Shown piece after piece: positions 61,864 through 64,000 of a stretch of DNA of 64,000 bases; within the stretch, counting starts at the first letter, position 1; the number at the start of each line of letters is the position of its first letter. The stretch is from Muriicola soli. Its GTDB lineage: Bacteria > Bacteroidota > Bacteroidia > Flavobacteriales > Flavobacteriaceae. The notes beneath the pieces are model-generated. The model was not told the origin of the DNA. It worked only from the letters and a program-made list of their open reading frames with translations, and ran no database searches. The stretch is taken from contig NZ_CP035544.1 in NCBI RefSeq assembly GCF_004139715.1, positions 1,178,001 through 1,242,000 of the forward strand, in the 5' to 3' direction. The position numbers and the translations under genes were made by a program.

Positions 61864-63352
61864 GGTGTCCTTCTTTTAAATCTCTTTCTAATTCCTGCTG
61901 TGAGAATATCCCACACATGACCAAAACTCATCAATCCACGATCTGCAGTTGCCCTGCGCGTCAGGAATATCCCCAAAGGTAACATTATTAGGGTAGATAA
62001 CCACGCTCCAAGGATGGGATGTATATTTCCTTCCTTTGCGTAATTCCCTGCAAAAACACCGATAAAGTAGTAGGTGAGAAATAAAACGATGGCGATTACC
62101 ATCGGTAGTCCAAGTCCACCTTTTCTGATGATTGCGCCAAGTGGTGCCCCTACAAAAAACAAGATGATACAAGATAAGGCAAGGGCGTATTTCTTGTGCA
62201 GGGAGAGGATGTGCATATTGTAGATCTTGTATTTGTTTTGAATGTCCTGCTTCTTCCCTGTAACCGAATTTAGGATATTAGAAATGGCATTAGAAGCTGA
62301 ACTGATGATCTGCCCTTGCTGCCATTCCTGAAAAAGCCCCAGCAAATCGGCTGTATTCGTAATACTGTCTCTTGTTACTTCTTCAAGAGGTCTGCTATCT
62401 ATACCTCTCGCTTCAATTTCTGATGCCGGCGTTAATGTATCTCGTTGAGCAATAGGTGCAAATGCACCCATTCTGGTAACAATATTCTTAGAAAAAGCTC
62501 CAATAACCGTAATGTTGTTGCCCCGAATAGAATCAATGTCCTTTTTTAGACGGGAAATATTTTTCATTTTGTCTGTTCGGACATTGCGTTCCTCTTCGAG
62601 GTCCTGAGTGTTTTCAGGGATTTCTATGTTGATGATGTAAGTCTCAAAAGCAGCTTTTGCAAAAGGATATTTCTTTCGTTCATCATTAGACTTCGGTACT
62701 AATTCTTCATAGTAATTTCCGTCGGATAAGACCAGTTGGATGATATCAGATTCCTCGCTGCTGATCAATTCCCCGGAATTAGCTTTGATGACGGTATTGT
62801 TTTTCTGAAGATTCGATTTTTATGGATAATTACATTTTGCAAGTACTTGTCGTTATCCCCGAACTTCTTGTCTACCTTTATATTCATCCCCTCAAAATCA
62901 CTGAATATGCCCTCTTCGATTACCGCGGCAGGTTTTACTTTGGCGATATTTCTCCTGAGGTTATAAATTTTCTGTTCTGCGGCAGGGATGACGGTATTTG
63001 CAAAATAAAAAGTGACGCCTCCCAGAAAGATTACAAGTACTATTACGCTGAGCATGGATCTCTGGAGAGATATACCTGATGCTTTCATCGCGGCAAACTC
63101 GTAATTTTCTGCAAAGGCTCCGAAGGTGAGAATTGATGAAAGTAAGACCGTGAGAGGCAGTACCTTCTCGGTGAGGTTGGGCATTAGGTAGAACAGGAAC
63201 TTGCCAATGATGATGATATCCAGACCTTTTCCTGCGATGTCATCAATAAATAGCCATATCGTCTGAAAGATGAAAATAAACATCAGGATCACAAACGAAC
63301 TCAGGAAATTGTACAGAAACCTGCTTAGGATGTACTGGTCTAGTATGCGCAA
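61860..63352 (-). CDS. LptF/LptG-family LPS export permease, frameshifted at 62817-62821
   Basis: Two frames (63352-62765 and 62768-61860) make one YjgP/YjgQ permease of about 497 aa. The first half has three helices and [20 protein letters not shown], the family signature; the second has the soluble beta domain then helices ([20 protein letters not shown]). One extra base in the T run at 62817-62821 joins them through [20 protein letters not shown] transport is essential, so a missing base in the assembly is far likelier than a real break. It lies between lolA and ribBA. Confidence 0.9.
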
Positions 63353-63356
63353 GGTT

Positions 63357-64000
63357 CTAGTTTCTTATAATATAGTACCCATCATCTTCGTACTTGGCTT
63401 CATCAAAAGTAAATAAGGTTTTCGACAACGGCTGATTGGTTTTAAAAGAATTAACAGTGATGGTGGTCTTGGTGCCGTTTTTCCCTGTCTCTATAAGTTT
63501 GTAGATATGTTTAGTTTGAGCATCGATACCCAGTAAGATGGATGCGATTTCTGAATTCGTATCTATTGGTGTAAGTTTCACGTATTGAATCTTTCTTCCC
63601 TGTACGTTCTGTAAAATATCCCAGGCGTAATTATGTCCAGATTTATAGAATGTCAGCATCTTGGAAGGGGTGATGGTGTTATCCTCCTCAGAGCGATCCT
63701 CTATAGTGACCTCCTCATTTTCCGGAACTACGGTATACACCTTTTTTCCATCATAGAGTTGTTGTGAACCCAGATAATTGAACAGGTATTTGTCGCCCTG
63801 CAAGGTTACATCACCACGGGTTTCCTGATTGATATTGGCCTCCTTATTTTCCAGGGCATATTTAAATTCCACCTCAATATTGTCATAACTCTGTACTTTG
63901 TTGTAAACCTCATCGAGAAGGGCCTTTGCCTTCAGCGACTCCTGGCCGTAGGCAAAAGAACTGCATATAAGGATTAGGAGTAATGGTACTATATTTTTCA
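63357..64000 (-). CDS. lolA: LolA-like outer membrane lipoprotein carrier
   Basis: The frame is open to the right edge. Reading backwards, KNIVPLLLILICSSFAYGQ is a signal peptide whose ATG is cut by one base, so the gene starts at 64001 and is otherwise complete (about 214 aa). The LolA fold is visible in ALENKEANINQETRGDVTLQ, YLFNYLGSQQLYDGKKVYTV and DTNSEIASILLGID. It carries lipoproteins through the periplasm. The LptF/G gene follows after 4 bp, making an envelope-biogenesis block. Confidence 0.9.
   Translation of the reverse strand, partial: KNIVPLLLILICSSFAYGQESLKAKALLDEVYNKVQSYDNIEVEFKYALENKEANINQETRGDVTLQGDKYLFNYLGSQQLYDGKKVYTVVPENEEVTIEDRSEEDNTITPSKMLTFYKSGHNYAWDILQNVQGRKIQYVKLTPIDTNSEIASILLGIDAQTKHIYKLIETGKNGTKTTITVNSFKTNQPLSKTLFTFDEAKYEDDGYYIIRN

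Noticed and set aside
1-64000. CRISPR array, tRNA or rRNA genes
   Set aside because: No regularly spaced identical repeats, no tRNA cloverleaf-like segment and no rRNA signature were noticed; spacers in the array vary in length and sequence.

Overview
The window looks like a chromosomal segment of a marine-type member of Flavobacteriaceae (Bacteroidota). The evidence is the protein families (GLPGLI protein next to an outer-membrane barrel receptor, DUF6090, DUF6624, LytTR with membrane helices, PD40 lipoproteins), the near absence of Shine-Dalgarno motifs, TAnnTTTG-type -7 elements, and lipobox signal peptides typical of the phylum. No rRNA, tRNA, CRISPR array, transposase, phage gene or integrase was seen.

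Region 1 (about 1-25,800) is an accessory array. It holds roughly 28 small unrelated genes, nearly all on the + strand, mostly one gene per unit and visibly more AT-rich than what follows. They encode GNAT, VOC, NTF2-like, cupin, DUF2200, RidA-like, PD40, alkaline phosphatase, SDR, serine hydrolase, Coq4-like and other products. The gaps are unusually long (100-330 bp) and carry degenerate repeats. At least eleven begin shortly after a stop codon with an arm close to YAACAATGGCTATAACC, and several share inner blocks and a partly complementary 3' arm. This is the layout of integron gene cassettes with attC-like sites, but no integrase lies in the window. About half of the products carry export signals. 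One member (mscS) is inverted.

Region 2 (25.8-36.2 kb) is a mosaic of small metabolic and stress genes: zinc alcohol dehydrogenase, DUF7010 membrane protein, LytTR regulator, cupin, FGE-like protein, VOC protein, sugar O-acetyltransferase, DUF1428 protein, lipid kinase, and an arsR-acr3 arsenite resistance pair with a clear inverted-repeat operator.

Region 3 (36.2-64 kb) looks like backbone. It includes sdhB-sdhA (reverse, with no sdhC beside them), an APC permease-SGNH hydrolase pair, an SlyD-like FKBP with a terminator, a fatty-acid hydroxylase, a second DUF2200 gene, an alpha/beta hydrolase, the GLPGLI/outer-membrane receptor pair, NTF2/DUF1059/dioxygenase-like genes, a D-2-hydroxyacid dehydrogenase, PD40 lipoproteins, a TSUP-nitroreductase-DegT run, and a reverse lolA-lptF/G-ribBA block of envelope and riboflavin genes.

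Five genes (at 12101, 30701, 44196, 46062 and 61860) are each broken by exactly one missing base in a short homopolymer. Because one of them is an LPS-export permease expected to be essential, these look more like sequencing deletions than biological decay. A sixth gene (18032-18529) has a true-looking in-frame stop. Starts were moved to internal ATGs where the longest reading frame ran into the repeats.
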